A DNA stretch of 64,000 bases from assembly GCF_018812025.1 (NCBI RefSeq), contig NC_063054.1, positions 35,918,396-35,982,395 of the forward strand. The letters run 5' to 3'. Source of the stretch: Megalobrama amblycephala (lineage: Eukaryota; Chordata; Actinopteri; Cypriniformes; Xenocyprididae). Each line of letters starts with the position of its first letter. The first letter of the stretch is position 1. A program made the position numbers and the translations under genes. A model generated the notes under the pieces. That model saw only the letters and a program-made list of their open reading frames with translations. It was not told the origin of the DNA and ran no database searches. Shown one piece after another: positions 46,201 to 56,600 of the stretch.

Positions 46201-47412
46201 GCTATCAGACAAGTTTAACAGAGGCCGACTGGAACAAAAGTTGCTGGGCCTGTTTAACTCGGTGCCATAGAGGCCTGTGAGACATTTGAAAGAAATCAGC
46301 CACCGGGGGCGCCTTCGTGTTGTTCACGTGCATAAAGGATTGTGTATCCCATGATTTTTCGCGTATGCCCACAACATTCGTACCACATAGTAGAACTCCT
46401 CATTCTGAGCAACTTTGCCTCTAGGACTGCTGCTGTCCATCGAATCGTTTGAGATCGTTCAAGATTATTTCGAAAACCAACTTTGGAGAACTAGTCCTAG
46501 GTTTTTGGCTCAACACTGATAACTGTTAAAAAGCTTGAAAAACCATATATTTCATATGGTAAATTGCCTGTATTGGTTGTAAATGCTCTTTTCTATCTGT
46601 GATCGAGATGGTTACAGGCTTGCCATCTCGTGTATATATTTTACACATATGCTTAAAGGCCTTAAAATGCTTGAACCCTGATATTTGCTGCTTGCAGCTA
46701 TATTTATTTATTTATTATTTGACTAAATGTCTCTCGGTTCTCGGTTTTCTGATCTCCAGGTGCACCTGAGAGTTCACAGTGGTGAGAAGCCGTACAGGTG
46801 CGAAATCTGCAGAAGGAATTTCACCCAGCTGGCTCACCTTCAAAAGCACATCCAGGTTCATACGGGAGAGAAACCACATGAATGCCATGTAAGAACACAC
46901 AGCGGAACATCTCATTGCTTTCTAGGAGAGAAAACGGAGATCTTATTTGCTGTGATGTGTCTCATGTGCAGGTGTGTAACAGGCGTTTCAGCAGCTGCAG
47001 TAACCTGAAGACTCACCTGCGGCTGCACTCAGGTGAACGGCCATATGTCTGTAAGCAATGCCCCGCCAGCTTCACCCAGCACATCCACCTGCGGCTCCAC
47101 AGACGCCTGCACACCGCTCCACGCTCACACCAGTGCCCGCAGTGCCCTCGCAGGTACACACACCTGTGCAGCCTACAGATCCACACCCACCAGTTCTGTC
47201 CTGCCACCAGCGTCACAGGCTCCGCCTCTCAGCTGGACTTGGCCAATGACGCGATCGAGAGGTTTGATCTCAGCGAAGGTGCAGAAAGCCTTGAGGTTAA
47301 TATGGAGACGGAGTCTATAAAGAGGATGTGCCGGGTGATCTGGACACAGGCACTTGCAGATCCATCTGTCCTCCACCAGGAAGCAGCACAGGTCCAAATA
47401 ATAAAGAAATGA
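37250..47412 (+). CDS. prdm1: PRDM1/Blimp-1 paralogue: PR domain plus five zinc fingers, 6 coding exons
   Basis: A nuclear DNA-binding repressor of the Blimp-1 family. Coding exons: 37250-37414, 38846-38968, 40572-40836, 43779-44566, 46760-46888, 46972-47412; 1911 nt, 636 residues, phases 0,0,1,0,0. The PR domain (about residues 45-170) includes [34 protein letters not shown] and [17 protein letters not shown]. The linker keeps [12 protein letters not shown]. The fingers are preceded by [20 protein letters not shown], close to PRDM1. Fingers 1-4 are C2H2 and finger 5 ends in Cys (HTHQFC) as in PRDM1. The tail keeps [14 protein letters not shown]. The protein is much shorter than human PRDM1 (825 residues) and divergent at the PR-domain end, where the usual V-W-Y-C is V-G-R-S. 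It may be the teleost paralogue called prdm1c, but the letter is not assigned here. The ATG at 37250 is the first in its exon and has an upstream in-frame stop. Confidence 0.92.
37415..38845. other. prdm1 intron 1: repeat of the GCTGCATGCATC family, no gene
   Basis: From about 37530 (AATATAGCTGCATGCATCAA then GGGGGCCAAGCAC) to about 38240 runs a repeat with GGTGGCGCTGTTACC and AGGTGGCGCTCTGCTG blocks and (AGA)n at 38164-38182. An open frame at 37943-38233 lies inside this repeat and is not a gene. The rest is A/T-rich. Confidence 0.65.
38842..38849 (+). other. prdm1: NAGNAG tandem acceptor at prdm1 coding exon 2
   Basis: The acceptor reads ttagaag, giving two AGs three bases apart (38844-38845 and 38847-38848). 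Use of one or the other adds or removes a single Lys at the start of KELGVF without changing frame. Confidence 0.7.
38969..40571. other. prdm1 intron 2: (TG)n near the donor and a TTTGGGGTC-family MITE
   Basis: A (TG)n at 39008-39028 begins about 40 bases after the donor. 39437-39982 is a foldback MITE copy (TTTAAAAGTTTGGAGTCAGT ... TCACCAAGGC reversed). A purine-rich GAGA stretch lies at 40200-40245. Confidence 0.7.
40787..40814 (+). repeat. prdm1: Perfect 14-bp tandem duplication in prdm1 coding exon 3
   Basis: AAGCGGCCTTTCTG occurs twice back to back, followed by a partial third copy (AAGC). It lies just after the PR domain. The unit is not a multiple of three, so the two copies are read in different frames. 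Only with both copies does the exon keep phase 1 for the next exon. Confidence 0.9.
40837..43778. other. prdm1 intron 3: GCTGCTTGCAGC-family repeat with an inner TTAA element
   Basis: From about 41058 (AGGGGCCAAGCATCGAAGGC) to about 43690 (TTGCTGCTTGCAGCTATATT) lies one or more copies of the family, with recurring TGGGCCAGAAAC, GCGCCACCTAGTGG and GAAACTTGGTATG phrases. 42177-42838 is a separate element between TTAA sites: AGGTCCCGTTTTTCGTG ... CACGAAGAACGGGACCT. Confidence 0.7.
42177..42838. mobile_element. TTAA-flanked element in prdm1 intron 3
   Basis: The termini AGGTCCCGTTTTTCGTG and CACGAAGAACGGGACCT lie directly inside TTAA (42173-42176 and 42839-42842). A segment near its right end (AACTTTAGTTAGTGTGTA reversed) reappears at 52256-52275 in xkr5 intron 2. 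Confidence 0.85.
44567..46759. other. prdm1 intron 4 (splits zinc finger 1): repeats only
   Basis: 44880-45200 and 46140-46705 are reversed copies of the family also seen at 3290-3640. The end TTTGCTGCTTGCAGCTATAT at 46685-46704 lies about 55 bp before exon 5. 45220-45860 is a foldback repeat with GTGCGTTCCAAA and its reverse and CCGAAGGGC/GCCCTTCGG blocks. Confidence 0.65.
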
Positions 47413-48059
47413 ATCGTCCAGGCCTCTTTCTCCAAAGGTTTCCATTAAACAAGAAGGTGATCGGTAAATTGTCTGATAGATGCACAGTCTTGACCTGTTT
47501 TCTGTGATTTCCTGTTTATATTTTAAACATACATTTTCAGTTATTTTTGTTTGTATTTGACTGGCTTATCATTTAAAAGGTACATAACACACACAGTTTT
47601 TGCCAATCTCATGTTAATCTTGAGTACTTATAGTAGAGTACAGTAGTATTGCATCCTTCATATCTCTGAAAAGTCTTTAGTTTTATCATATTTATAAAAG
47701 ACAGATATGCTATACTGACTCTTTCCGAAAACAGCCGAGCTCCTGGAGGCGTGCCTGCCGTGGGCAGAGATAAAGAGTCACGAGTATGCGCAGCTTTTGC
47801 CTAGAGATCGTCTGCAAGCTGTGACATCATTATACCTAAAAAGGGAACAAAAAAATTCACGTTCTTTACATTATATGAACTTGTGCGCCGATTGCCAACA
47901 AAACACGGACATTTGATGCAGTTTTTCTCGCCGCCCGTGGTCTGCAAATCCAGTGTCGAACTGGGACTTGTTTACAAAACATTTGTCACCGAAATTCCGA
48001 ATACATGCACAACTCCGTTGCTGCCCTGGAAAAACAAACTTCATCCACTGTTCCTTTAA

Positions 48060-48834
48060 AGGGTTAGTTCACCCAAAAATGAAAATTCTGTCATTAATTA
48101 CTCACCCTCATGTCGTTCCACACCCGTAAGACCTTCATTCATCTTCACAAATTAAGATATTGTTGTTGAAATCTAATGGCTCAGTAAGGCCTGCATAGGG
48201 AGCAATGACATTTCCTCTCTCAAGATCCATTAATGTACTAAAAACATATTTAAATCAGTTCATGTGAGTACAGTGGTTCAATATTAATATTATAAAGCAA
48301 CAAGAATATTTTTGGAGCACCAAAAAAAACAAAATAACGACTTATAAAGTGATGGCCGATTTCAAAACACTGCTTCAGGAAGATTCGGAGCATAATGAAT
48401 CAACGTGTCGAATCAGCGGTTCGGAGCGATAAAGTCACGTGATTTCAGCCGTCGGCAGTTTGACACGCGATCCGAATCGTGATTCAATATGCTGATTCAT
48501 TATGCTCCGATGCTTCCTGAAACAGTGTTTTGAAATCGGCCATCACTAAATAAGTCGTTATTTTGTTTTTTTGGCGCACCAAAAATATTCTCGTCGCTTT
48601 ATAATATTTGAACCACTGTATTCACATGAACTGATTTAGATGTGTTTTTAGTACCTTTATGGATCTTGAGAGAGGAAATGTCATCGCTGGCTATGGAGGC
48701 CTCACTGAGCCATCAGATTTCAACAAAAATATCTTAATTTGTGTTCCGAAGATGAACGAAGGTCTTACGGGTGTGGAACGGCATGAGGGTGAGTAATAAA
48801 TGACAGAATTTTCATTTTTGGGTGAACTAACCCT
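48060..48834. mobile_element. Large, nearly perfect palindromic TTAA element
   Basis: TTAA (48056-48059) then AGGGTTAGTTCACCCAAAAA; the right end is the reverse, then TTAA (48835-48838). The two arms of about 350 bp match almost throughout (GACCTTCATTCATCTTC, GGCTCAGT, TTTCCTCTCTCAAGATCC, GAACCACTGTA), around a centre near 48430-48480. No ORF. Confidence 0.92.
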
Positions 48835-49210
48835 TTAAATCTGGGTTCTTTGGGAAGCTGAAAAAGGTCATCTTTCCCTCACATCCAAAAACACACTTCC
48901 GTAACCCGAACAAAGTGCATTGATGGGCGTGCTCTTGCTCTCGCTCTGGGTGATGTGTGTGTGCACGCTTATCAGGGAGAAGTGCCTATACAAGGAATTC
49001 TCCCCTTTATTACATGGTAAAGGGCCATAATCAAAAAAACTCTCCGAAACATTATCTGAAACCGGAAGTAGTGTATTTGGCACAGAAATACTCCGTCATT
49101 TTGAAACTTCCAACTCTTTCCAACAGTGCAAATAAGTCAGATTACATGAAATAGCATTAGACCCCCCCCCCCCTTTAAGAATTTATAAAATGAGTCTATT
49201 AATTATATGC

Positions 49211-49596
49211 ACTACCATTCAAAAGTTTAGTGTCAGAAATTAATACTGTTGAAATGAATTTATCCTTTTAATTGGAAAGGATTTATTACTGACAATAATG
49301 ACATTTATAATGGTGCACAAGATTTCTGATTCAAATAAATGCTGTTATTTTGAACTTTATGTTCATCAAAGAATCCTGAAAAAATATATCACTGTTTCTA
49401 CAAAAATATGAAGCAGCACAACTGTTTTCAATATTGATAATAATAGTAAATGTTTCTTTAGCAGCAAATCAACATATTAGAATGATTTCTGAAGGATCAT
49501 GTGACACTGAAGACTGGATTAATGATGATAAGGCTGTTCTTACTTTATTTTTGATCAAATAAATGTACATATTTCAAACCAAAACTGTTGAATGGT

Positions 49597-49601
<5 letters not shown>
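49211..49601. mobile_element. TTTGGGGTC-family foldback MITE between prdm1 and xkr5
   Basis: The ends are CACTACCATTCAAAAGTTTA and ACTGTTGAATGGTAGTGTG; the core AAGGATCATGTGACACTGAA is present. It is directly followed by the (TG)n(TA)n tract. Confidence 0.85.
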
Positions 49602-49695
<94 letters not shown>

Positions 49696-50276
49696 CATAC
49701 ATACACACACACTCATATTATCATTCAATATTATACACTTTGTTGAATTCTGCATATTTGAATAACGTCTAATTGTCCTAAATGTTGCAGTCATTGGATT
49801 TATGTGTTATTATGTGATAAACTGCTGGCAAAACACATTAAATCGCTTATAGGTGAGATCAGGGCTTTCACAAATGGGTTTAAGTTTTTTTTTTTTTGTT
49901 GTTGTTTTTTTATAAAATTCCAATATGATCATATTTTTGCAATATCTGTTGATTGAATAAGTGAACACAATAAAACCACACAAACATGCTTTCAGACAAG
50001 AGTCGACTATATGATAAGGATGAACTATTCTCAGGGCACGAGTGTTTTCATAAATGTCAAGTTGGAGAAAGCTGGCAAGTGTTTTATGTGTTGTAATTTT
50101 ATATAATTTATTAGTGCAATTTCTGTTACCCAAAACAGTGCTTTAATATTTTTATATAGTGTATTTTCCATTTGTTCTATTTCATGACTTTATTTTTCGT
50201 GTTTTGCTATTTAAACAACCATTAAATAGATTATACTACATTTTAAATACACGTGTGGCGTTTTTTTATACCTTAG

Positions 50277-50333
<57 letters not shown>

Positions 50334-50529
50334 GCTGATATCACGTTTCTCTTGTGTTGTCCAACAAAACAGCATCTGTTTGTAAACATCCGGGTCACAT
50401 TTACACCTACACACAAACAGACACACGCAACCATAGGTAGGAATGTAATATAATTACATAAATCTAATAAAATAAAACAAATCCATCTATTCATACATCA
50501 ACATGAATTTATCAGCGGATGCGCGTTAC

Positions 50530-50667
50530 TGTCTCTTTAAAAATCCAGATGAATGACGTCAGATATTTTGACAGGACAACGGAGAGGAGAGGAGAAACAG
50601 GATCCGCCGCTGACAACAACAACAAACACAAAGATGTCTCGAGAAACGCCGAGTCCCGGTCGGTGAG
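50530..50667 (+). promoter_or_regulatory. CpG-rich 5' region of xkr5
   Basis: The sequence changes from AT-rich to GC/CpG-rich about 100-130 bp before the xkr5 ATG, with GGAGAGGAGAGGAG purine repeats. It probably covers promoter and 5' UTR. No TATA box or start site is identifiable. Confidence 0.4.
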
Positions 50668-53600
50668 ATGCCGGTAACGGAGCGGAGAGGATGCGGCGCG
50701 TGGTCGAGCTGCTGGCGCGTGCTGCTGCTCGCTGCGTCCGCGCTCGTGCTGCTGGCGGAGAGAGCGGCGCGTGAGTGACCTTATACCGCATCACAGGTGC
50801 ATCTAATGCACCCCATAAATCACATTATAACGAACGTTACCGTATTCATTTACCATGATATTTACATAATATTCCAAGATAAATCATGGGACTATTATTG
50901 TAGATGTCCAAAATCCATAAAACGTCCAAAAATATGGTAATACTGCAGTACATGTCTGAAATACCATGTAACCGTGACACCTGTACAGAAACATGGTAAA
51001 ATCATGGTGCTTTTCGGTACTACAATGGATTTTTGGACATGCACCATGGTATTCTTGGAAGTGCACCATGTAAATACTGACACATATATTTATATATTAA
51101 TATATTGTAAAAATATCTGAAATATATTAATATATAGGAGGATATATAGAAAAATATATGTATATATACTGTGTGCATAAAAAATATTAAGCATGATGTT
51201 ATGGAGACGACATGTTGTATTATAATAACAATAACTGGCTTTTATGTTGTCAATGCACTGAAGACAAAGGGAATTATTAAAACGTAATATATACTTTGTA
51301 TCACACTGAACATATTTAATTTCCCATCCACTGTAAGAGTATTGTTAGATGTATAATACTAAACAGAAACATTTAATTAACATTTATTTGAAGGGTGCTT
51401 TTTCAAAATAAATATTGTTCCGATGCACCTTTAGAGATTTAGGGATCCTCGAAACACCTGATCTGTCAAAGCTTGACTGTCAGGAATGACAGATTACAGA
51501 ATTGTTTCTATCATATTACAGTTTAACGTGGATTTACTGTGATATAATCTCATCCCATTTCACTGCTCTTTTGATAGAGATAATCTCAAACATATTCAAG
51601 TGCACAGATGGAGATGTTTGGTAACAAATGTTCTCTCTGCTGTTCATCAGTGGTCTGCTGTTTGGGCTTCTACCTGTGGCAGGAGGAGCTGTGTTTGGCC
51701 GGATTGACCTTTGCCCTCATGTTGCCGGGGTCACTGGTGCAGGTGTTGAGTTTCAGATGGTACAGGGCCGACGGAGACAAACGTACAGGCCACAATTTCA
51801 TCATTCACACACTTCACCTGGGCATCTTCAAAAGGTGTGTTTGTGCTTCTGTTTAAATGAACAATTCCTTTAAAAAAAATACAATTCATTTCTTTTACTC
51901 CAGTGCTTCCCAAACTTTTTTGTCAGCCGAACCCCTTAGATGTAAAATTTAAGTTAATATATCATTAATTGGTAACACTTTACAATAAAGTCCAATTAGT
52001 TAGCATTAGTTAATACATTAACTAACAGTGATCAATACATCTGTTGCAGTATTTATTCATCTTTGTTAACATTAGTTGATTGAAATACAGCTGTTCATTG
52101 TTAGTTCTTGTTAGCTGAGGCCTATTAACTAATGTTAACAGAAACAACTTTTGATTGTAATAATGTTTTAGTAAATGTTGAAATTAATATAAACTAAAAT
52201 TAATAAATGCTTTAGAAGTATTGTTCATGTCCTTGATTATGATTTCACTTTTTTAACTTTAGTTAGTGTGTAATGTTGCTGTTAGATCATAAACAACATC
52301 TGCAAATTTACGACTCTCAAAGTTCAATGCAAAGGGAGATATTCACTTTTTAAGGCCTACAACAAATGGCTGGTAGGAACTACAACGAGCTTCTTCCCGT
52401 GTTAGTGACATCACTAACCCTAAAATTTACATAAACCCCGCCCCCGAGAACATGCAACAAAGGGGGTGTGGCCATGTTGGGCTGCTTTAGAGAAGAGGAA
52501 GAGTTGTTGTAGTAGAGTGTTGTTGTCATGCCGTCATTTTACGCCGGACTGCTTCACAAACGAGGGTCAATTCAACGCTGGATTTGCATAAAAGATGAAC
52601 ATGACGGCACATGCTAGTCGATGAGTTGAATCAACTCCACAGCAACTACATAAATTTATCCACTAACCGTTCAGAAACGTCCAGTTTCATTCTAAAAGTT
52701 GTAACTTCTTCCTGAGTCTCTCCATCAGTGTCGACTCCGGTTTGAACAATGTAAGGCTGAACACCGTTACTGACAATCCTCATTTTGGCTGCGTGAGATT
52801 CTCCAGCTTTGTTGTTGTTGAGCTGTTAAAGCTCCGCCCTCTTCTGGAAAGGGGGCCGGGAGCAGCAGCTCATTTGCATTTAAAGGGACACACACAAAAT
52901 AGGCGTGTTTTTGCTCACACCCAAATAGGGGGCAAATTTGACAAGCTATAATAAATGATCTGTGGGGGATTTTGAGCTGAAACTTCACAGACACATTCTG
53001 GGAACACCAGAGAGGCATTATAGGTCTCCTTTAAGTGCTATAAAAATAAAGGTGACTTGATGTGTGTTGTGTGTCAGGTTTTGGGATTGCAGTGTGTGTG
53101 AATGGACAGCTCCAGGCTCGTCGCAGTCACAGGAGGTGATGCAGCAGGCAGACGTGTCTGCTTTGCGTCTGCTGGAGGTTTTGCTGATGACTCTACCGCA
53201 GACGCTTCTGCAGACATACGCTCTTACCATTACCGGCTACGGCTTCTCATCTCCAGGTCAGCCCTGAGCTCAGTTACAGACTGAAACCTGTTTGAAAACA
53301 GTCATTTCTAAACTCTTATAGATAACCGTGTGTGTTTTTTGTCTGCAGTTGCTCTGTGCGGTGTCGTGTGTTTGTTCTCGCTGTCCTGGGCGCTGGTGCT
53401 CTACAGTCGGGCCTGTTGCTTGATCCGTCCTGGGCATTTGCAGATGCCGCCAGCGGCGCTCCTGTGCCAGCTGCTGTGGAGGGCAGGCATGTTAGCTGCC
53501 CGCTTCACCAGCCTCGCCCTGTTCACCCGCACCTTCGGCTGCTGGATCATCGGGGTCGTGGGTGAGTCTGAATGAAGATTATAGATGTGCATGCTCGGGT

Positions 53601-56600
53601 TTTGTTAGTAAATTACCAGTGAAGTATCTGAAGGAATGTACACTTTGGGGTCAGTAAGAAATTAATACTTTTATTCAACATTAATAATAATAATAAATGT
53701 TTCCTGAGCAGCACATCAGCATATTAGAATGATTTCTGAAGGATCATGTGACACTGAAGACTGGAGTAATGATGCTGAAAATTCAGCTTTGATCACAGGA
53801 ATAAATTACATTTTAAAATCTATTCAAATAGTAAACAGTTTAAATTGTAATAATATTTCACAATATTACTGTTTTTACTGTATTTTTGATCAAATAAATG
53901 CAGCTTTGGTAAGCAGAAGAAACATTAAAAAATCTTACTGATCACAAACTTTTGAATTGTAGTGTATGATTTCATGCTACAATCAAAAGAAAAAAATTGC
54001 ACCAAAAAAAGAAGAAATATATATTTTAAAAAATAATAATAATAATTAGCACAAATGATATTTTTGGTGTATTGTGACATTATTTTATTGATAATTAAGT
54101 GCATTCTCCCCCACAGCTTATGAACCGCCTCTATAGCATGCTGTCAGTTGCCACACACAATAATATTACTGACTCATCCCTCAGTTCGTAGAAAATACGT
54201 TTTTTAATCTTTGTGTGTCTCATTTTCTCCCAGCGTCTCATTGGTTGATGGCTGCGCTGTGGTTGGTCTCCCAGCAGACTGATATATATGTGGGCCAGTG
54301 GTCATGGCGCGTGTTTAACATCATTCTGGGAGGCGTACACATCTTCCTGTTTCTCAACGTGAAGGACGGACCCTCCCGGTTCCGGATGGCAGGATTCTAT
54401 ACGGTACAAACACACACACAATCTTAATGAGAGCATGAGATATATTCGTAATAATGTTATGATCTGTTTTTCTAAGACTCTCTATTGAGCCTATCAATAT
54501 GCAGAAAATGAATATGGATTTAAAGGAATAGAGCATGCATTATTTGGAGCTGTTCCTTTAAGCAGTTGAGTGACAGCTCTGTTGTTTCTGTGCTGTGTAG
54601 GTGATGCTGCTGGAGAATGTTACACTGATATTGGCTGCATCTGACATCCTGACTGATGCATCATGGGATAGCCTGACCGTCCCCACTGCTGTGCTGTGCA
54701 GCTTTCTGCTCGGTGAGAGTCTGTGTGTGTGTTCAGCGCACGATAGTAAGACAGATCTCAGTAACAATTGTGTCATACTATGAAAAATAATGTAGACACC
54801 CAGAATAAACAATGAAAGTGTTTTGTGTTTTTATGTTCATTAATGGTTTAAGGCACAATATGTAAGATTTTTAGATTAAAATATCCAAAACCCACTAGAA
54901 CAGTGTTATATATTTTGTTGAAATATATATTTTATATTGTCATATATACAGTACAGTCCAAAAGTTTGGAACCACTAAGATTTTTAATGTTTTTAAAAGA
55001 AGTTTCGTCTGCTCACCAATGCTACATTTATTTAATTAAAAATACAGTAAAAAACAGTAATATTGTGAAATATTATTACAATTTAAAATAACTGTTTTCT
55101 ATTTGAATATATTTCACAAAGTAATTTATTCCTGTGATGGCAAAGCTGAATTTTCAGCATCGTTACTCCAGTCTTCAGTGTCACATGATCCTTCAGAAAT
55201 CATTCTAATATGCTGATCTGCTGCTCAAGAAACATTTAATGTGTACAATTGTACAAAATATTTGTGTACAATATTTTTTTTCAGGATTATTTGATGAATA
55301 GAAAGTTCAAAAGAACAGTGTTTATCTGAAATCTAATCTTTTGTAACATTATAAATGTCTTTACTGCCACTTTTGATTGATTTAATGCATCCTTGCTGAA
55401 TAAAAGTATTCATTTCTTTAATTTCTTTTCAAAAAAATAAAAATTCTTACTGACCCCAAACTTTTGAACGGTAGTGTATAATGCTACAGAAGCTTTGTAT
55501 TTCAGATAAATGCTGTTCTTTTGAACTTTCTATTCATCAAGGAATCCTGAAAAAAAAAGTACACAACTGTTTTCAACATTGAAAATAATCATAAATGTTT
55601 ATTGAGCAGCAAATCAGCATATTAGAATGATTTCTGAAGGATCATGTGACACTGAAGACTGGAGTAACGATGCTGAAAATTCAGCTTTGCATCACAGGAA
55701 TAAATTACTTTGTCAAATATATTTAAATAGTACATAGTTATTTTAAATTGTAATAATATTTCACAATATTACTGTTTTTTAATTGTATTTTTAATTAAAT
55801 AAATGTAGCCTTGGTGAGCAGACGAAACTTCTTTTAAAAACATTAAAAATCTTAGTGGTTCCAAACTTTTGGACTGTACTGTATATATTTTATTGTTATA
55901 TATTTGTGTGTTCTTACATTATCCCAGATGTTTCCAAGAATGTTTAAATCCAGAGAAATAAGAAATTTTAACCAGGACATGGACTGTGTCTGTGCGTCAC
56001 CTATCAATGACATCATACCCGCATTACCCTTGATTTCCGTCTTATTTTGTAGAAACCATGAAAACACCAGAGATGCTTTAATATATTATGTGTTTTTATT
56101 AGACAGGTGAGCAACTGTTTGGATACATTTATAGACAGAAAACTAATCATGTTATATAGCTCAACACAGTAAGTCTTATTCTTTAGATCTCGTTTTCTTG
56201 ATTTACCAAGAACACCATGTTTTACCATGCCTAATATCAATCTAGCTTACTACAGTGTGCATTAAGTGTCTCATAATAGAGCACAGAGTAACACTATAAC
56301 AACTTTCAACACACTCAAATGTATCTAATATGATAAACAGCGCTGCGTTACCTCTCATACGCTTGACCGGAAGAAGCAAAAGCGGCGACTGTGGCATAAT
56401 AAAAGTCCCGCTGCTCTCGAGCCATGTGTCGTGCTCGTCTCTCTTTAGCAATCGCTCCAGCGGCCTCGTTCAGCTCTCATAACACTCGCCCTGCTCTGCT
56501 TCATATTACAGTAATGTTAATAATCTCATCCATGAACATGATTTCTGCTTGAATCCCGTCCCAGTTCTTTTCCACCGGCTGTAGTCGTGAAGACAACACC

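Larger units (their letters stand above)
47413..50667. other. Intergenic interval prdm1-xkr5: palindromic MITEs and microsatellites
   Basis: 47413 to about 48050 may include the prdm1 3' UTR. Then come the 775-bp palindrome, unique-looking DNA to 49.2 kb, a TTTGGGGTC-family MITE (49211-49601), (TA)n 49611-49692 and (GT)n 50278-50330. A CpG-rich xkr5 promoter/5' UTR follows from about 50560. No gene seen. Confidence 0.6.

Noticed and set aside
49555..49794. Open frames made of YIYIYI or HTHTHT repeats (also near 17.6, 20.7, 21.7, 50.3 and 60.1 kb)
   Set aside because: Translations of TA and TG microsatellites; no coding constraint.
50691..50770. Second ATG in xkr5 exon 1
   Set aside because: Out of frame with exon 2; the 50668 ATG gives the right phase and a hydrophobic N-terminal segment.
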